Notes under the pieces: generated by a model | What the model was told of the DNA's origin: nothing | The model's database searches: none | The model's input: only the letters and a program-made list of their open reading frames with translations | Program-made: the position numbers and the translations under genes | Part shown: one piece after another, positions 61,341 through 64,000 of the stretch | Numbering within the stretch: position 1 is the first letter of the stretch | How the letters are laid out: each line of letters opens with the position of its first letter | Origin: Terriglobia bacterium | GTDB taxonomy: Bacteria > Acidobacteriota > Terriglobia > JAIQFV01 | Reading direction: 5' to 3' | Length of the DNA: 64,000 nt | Assembly (NCBI GenBank): GCA_020073085.1 | Contig: JAIQFV010000008.1 | Span: forward strand, 186,001-250,000

Positions 61341-62915
61341 ATGGAAGTTTTTACAGACAAACCCAAGGTGACGCTGAGAAATTACTTCCAGCGCCCGCTC
61401 GACTCCAGTGTGGCGGCGGCCCGCACGTGCTACTCCCCTCGCGTGATCGGAGCCGAGGAGATCAGCGAAGAGCAACGCACCAACATCTCCCAGCTCACCT
61501 TCGATGCGGGTCACCACACCGTCTATCAGCATCCGCATTTCGAGTTCGGGCTGGAGAATATCTCGCGGCAATTTGTGTGGAATTTCCTTCACAGCTACCC
61601 CTTTTACAACTCCGAGCAGTCTTCTCAACGCTTCGTGCGGCTGGATGAAATCCGCGCCTTTGTGCCGCCCCTGGACGAGTCAAACCGGCAGATCTATTAC
61701 CAGGCCGTCGCCCAAGCTTGGAACGCCTATCGCGAGTTGACTGCAATCCTTAGGAAGGACACCTTTGAGATTCTTGGCGAGGTTTTCAAGCTTCACGACA
61801 CCTCCAGCGACAAGAAGAAGAAGAAGGTAAAGCGGGAGTCCGAGAAAAAGGCCATCGAGGTGGCCCGCTATGTCATTCCCATCGCCGCCTTCACCTCCAT
61901 GGTGCACACCATTTCAGGGATTACCCTGCACCGGCTCAAACGCTTGATGCATTCCGGAGACACGCCGTTTGAAACCACCCAGATTATCAGTGAAATGGTG
62001 GAGTGCGTGAGGCAGGTGGACCCCGATTTTTTCGAAAAGATTGGCGATCCGCCGATTGACGCGCAGCAAATCCCCGAATTCAATTTCCGCTCCCTCAACC
62101 TGCCGGCCGGACCGATGGGGTTTGCCCGTACCCCCGTTGCCGTGGAAACGGCGATGAAGGAATTCGATGCGGATCTGGGCGAGAGAATTTCAAAACTGGT
62201 GGATCATACCCTCGATGCGGAGAAGACCGTGGCCAATGCCCTTCGATACGCCATGGGGATCTCCCGGCGCGAGATGAATGACGCCATGGCCATCGATGCC
62301 ATGCTCAACCCCGCCAAGAACCGGTACCGGCTGGACAAGCTGAACCTCACCTTCCAGGTCCCCCTGATGAAACCCCTGAACCACGCCGCATACACCTTCA
62401 TCAAGAAAATCTCGCATACCGCCGACTCCCAAGACCAGCGCCACCGCATGGTCCCGGCGTCGCGCCCGATGATGATGTTCACCGATACCCGTTCGTCGGA
62501 TTACCTCACCCCTCGTCTCATCGCCGCCAATCCCGAGGCGCGGGCGGTGTTCGAGCAGACGATGGAAATGCTGTGGTCCGCGAAAAACAAACTCCTCGAC
62601 AACGGGGTGCCCACCGAGTTCGCCATGTATCTGCTCCCCAATGCCAAGGCGCTCAGGTTCTCGGAGTCGGGATCGCTTCTCTATCTCCTCCACAAGTGGA
62701 CGATGCGCACTTGCTTCAATGCCCAGGATGAAATCTACGAAGCTTCGATGCAGGAGCTGGAGCAGGTCCGCAAGGTTCATCCGATGCTTGCCAAATACAT
62801 TGGCCCGCCCTGTGTGGTCCGGGTGGGCCAAATCCTCCCCATCTGCAGCGAAGGCGCCCATTTTTGCGGAGTCAAGGTCTGGGAAAAATTTCCGAACGTC
62901 CAAAGACGATTGTGA
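61341..62915 (+). CDS. thyX: Double-length FAD-dependent thymidylate synthase-like protein
   Basis: A 524-residue protein about twice the length of usual ThyX (about 220-250). Both halves read as ThyX folds. The first (1-235) has SEQSSQRF at 91-98 and ARYVIPIAAFTSMVHTISG, but the R-H-R motif is missing, with HSYPFYN in its place. The second (265-524) has the motif QRHRMVPASRP (366-376) and the typical C-terminal part FAMYLLPNAKALRF with NAQDEIYEAS. The two halves may thus complement each other in one active site. ThyX makes dTMP from dUMP with methylene-tetrahydrofolate and FAD. An ATG at 61320 would add seven residues. Confidence 0.82.
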   Translation: MEVFTDKPKVTLRNYFQRPLDSSVAAARTCYSPRVIGAEEISEEQRTNISQLTFDAGHHTVYQHPHFEFGLENISRQFVWNFLHSYPFYNSEQSSQRFVRLDEIRAFVPPLDESNRQIYYQAVAQAWNAYRELTAILRKDTFEILGEVFKLHDTSSDKKKKKVKRESEKKAIEVARYVIPIAAFTSMVHTISGITLHRLKRLMHSGDTPFETTQIISEMVECVRQVDPDFFEKIGDPPIDAQQIPEFNFRSLNLPAGPMGFARTPVAVETAMKEFDADLGERISKLVDHTLDAEKTVANALRYAMGISRREMNDAMAIDAMLNPAKNRYRLDKLNLTFQVPLMKPLNHAAYTFIKKISHTADSQDQRHRMVPASRPMMMFTDTRSSDYLTPRLIAANPEARAVFEQTMEMLWSAKNKLLDNGVPTEFAMYLLPNAKALRFSESGSLLYLLHKWTMRTCFNAQDEIYEASMQELEQVRKVHPMLAKYIGPPCVVRVGQILPICSEGAHFCGVKVWEKFPNVQRRL

Positions 62916-63118
62916 TTCGACCCCACCACGCTACCCCCGCCCTCTCTTTTCCGGGATCCATCTTCCCTGCTGCCTTCTTGGGAACATCCCGAGTTGCATG
63001 TTCCACCGCAAGAGCTTAGAATCTTTGTCGGTCATCACCAATACAAGCACGAGGTTCCGGTTGGAGCAAGATTGTCCGGCCTCCCGATCCGCGTGCCGAT
63101 TCCATCCCAGGAGCATCT

Positions 63119-63805
63119 ATGAAGAAGAACGTGTTACTCCTCTCCCCAATGACTGTGCTTACATCATTGATCATCCTGACTGTCGTGTCATGGGCGGCAG
63201 AAGCGTGGAAAGCAAAAAAGTACACGGAGTGGACTGACCCGGAGGCAATGCAGGTTTTGGAGCGGTCACCTTGGGGAAGTATCGTTTCTGTGGTCACGGG
63301 AGCCAGCCCGGTGGCGTCCGATCCCGGAACGGCTCCGGGCGGAAGAGATACAAGTCCTATCAGCGATACCGGCCGAACCGAAGAATACACAGTGGCCTGG
63401 TATTCGGCCCTGCCGGTTCGACAGGCTCATGCGCGATTGGCTGAATTGCGCGGCCGGGCCACAAAGGAACAACTCGAGCAGTTTTTGCAGCCGGTCACCG
63501 ATGTCTGCCTGATTGCGGTCAGAGGCCGAAACCAGGACCGGCTGATTAAGGCGAACAAGGACCAGCTGTTGAAGAAGACCTATCTTCAAGTCAAAGGAAA
63601 GGAGAAGGTTTTCGCAAGCGACTACACTGCTCCTTCCACTCCAACGGCTCAGGCCATTTTCCAGTTCCCACGGACGGTGAACGGCACTCCTATTCTCAGT
63701 GAGGACGACAAAGACGTCGAGTTTGTGACGGATCTGGGGGAATACCGGGTTCGTTCCCATTTCACCCCGAAGAAGATGATTTTCGACGGGAGGTTCACCT
63801 TTTAG
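63119..63805 (+). CDS. Exported GWxTD-like protein of unknown function
   Basis: A 228-residue protein with an N-terminal signal sequence (1-27, ending SWAAEA). Immediately after it, WKAKKYTEWTDPEAMQVLER followed by SPWG matches the short W-x-x-x-x-Y-x-x-W-T plus S-P-W pattern found in secreted acidobacterial proteins of the GWxTD-like type. The remainder has HARLAELRGRATKEQLEQFL and a beta-rich end with FPRTVNGTPILSEDDKDVEF. Function is unknown. AGGAG lies six bases before the ATG. A strong intrinsic terminator follows 40 bp after the stop. Confidence 0.72.
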   Translation: MKKNVLLLSPMTVLTSLIILTVVSWAAEAWKAKKYTEWTDPEAMQVLERSPWGSIVSVVTGASPVASDPGTAPGGRDTSPISDTGRTEEYTVAWYSALPVRQAHARLAELRGRATKEQLEQFLQPVTDVCLIAVRGRNQDRLIKANKDQLLKKTYLQVKGKEKVFASDYTAPSTPTAQAIFQFPRTVNGTPILSEDDKDVEFVTDLGEYRVRSHFTPKKMIFDGRFTF

Positions 63806-63844
63806 CTCACATCGCCCCTTTGCGCCGATCATTCCGCACAAGCG

Positions 63845-63875
63845 AAAAGCTCGAGCCTTCTCGCTCGAGCTTTTT
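63845..63875 (+). terminator. Intrinsic terminator of the last gene
   Basis: AAAAGCTCGAGC (63845-63856) pairs perfectly with GCTCGAGCTTTT (63863-63874) around CTTCTC, followed by TTTTTG. The final 125 bases of the window hold no recognisable gene. Confidence 0.9.
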
Positions 63876-64000
63876 GACAAGACCAAACGTTCTTCCCTCG
63901 CCTGCCATCTGACTCCAATCCCCTATTCGACCGACGCAAGATCAAATGGTGGGGTCTATCGCCGGCTCTCCCGTAAAGGGTGTTGCCGGAGTCGTGGAGG

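Noticed and set aside
1-64000. CRISPR array, prophage, integron or toxin-antitoxin locus
   Set aside because: No regularly spaced identical repeats, no phage structural or integrase genes, and no recognisable toxin-antitoxin pair were found; the heptamer tracts lack spacers.

Overview
The window looks like a chromosomal segment of an uncultured or little-studied Acidobacteriota. The evidence is moderate-to-high GC, a secreted VWFA-related protein of the type almost confined to that phylum (9927-10802), secreted TPR and LolA-like proteins, SMC with a large head insertion, and many lone metabolic genes with short gene gaps on both strands. No prophage, complete insertion sequence, CRISPR array or conjugation gene was seen, so this is core chromosome with a few accessory patches.

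Layout. 1-8000 is an accessory-looking minus-strand run: two isoprenylcysteine-methyltransferase-like membrane proteins, DUF3788, LysE, SnoaL-like ester cyclase, a broken DUF1697 gene, DinB, an alpha/beta hydrolase, small membrane proteins and a secreted protein. 8300-10900 is plus strand: AraC regulator, periplasmic VOC protein and VWFA protein, ending in a tract of degenerate 7-bp repeats. 11300-17200 holds leucine-type dehydrogenase, a 1209-residue GH35-like glycosidase and 3-methyladenine glycosylase I. 18500-25000 is a long minus-strand run, ABC ATPase - AAA-associated domain protein - purS - purQ - purL - purF. 25300-32100 holds lepB, a Fis-type HTH, cvpA, purC and smc. 32500-44700 holds an S1/P1-like hydrolase, an ADP-ribosylglycohydrolase-like protein, pgeF, acpS, mtaB, a rhodanese, rlmN, an M16 protease, a YycJ-like MBL hydrolase, purB and a double NrtB-type permease. 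45000-47400 is a regulatory block of STAS, RsbW-like kinase, anti-sigma and ECF sigma. 47800-54300 holds tRNA-Phe, divergent iron genes (VIT/CCC1 and FTR1), a HAD hydrolase, a ureohydrolase, tRNA-Ser, RidA, a Crp/Fnr regulator and an M48 protease. 54600-64000 holds GH20 hexosaminidase, a LolA-like protein, larE, purD, a double-length ThyX and a secreted protein closed by a strong terminator.

How the genes work together. Seven purine-pathway genes (purF, L, Q, S, C, B, D) lie in this one window but at four separate loci, and ThyX follows purD, making a loose nucleotide-synthesis neighbourhood. The ATPase and AAA-associated protein at 23.5-25.0 kb and the tandem permease at 43.0-44.7 kb are probably parts of one NitT/TauT-type importer scattered over 18 kb. 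VIT and FTR1 share a divergent promoter region with a perfect 7-1-7 palindrome, suggesting iron control. Intergenic DNA carries 7-bp-phased repeat tracts, a 213-bp element with 37-nt inverted arms, a coaxial hairpin upstream of smc and a hairpin leader before larE.

No single unmistakably new system was found. The best second-look items are the ThyX tandem, the GH35-like enzyme with an Asp at the acid/base position, the phased repeats, the split transporter and the two structured RNA candidates.
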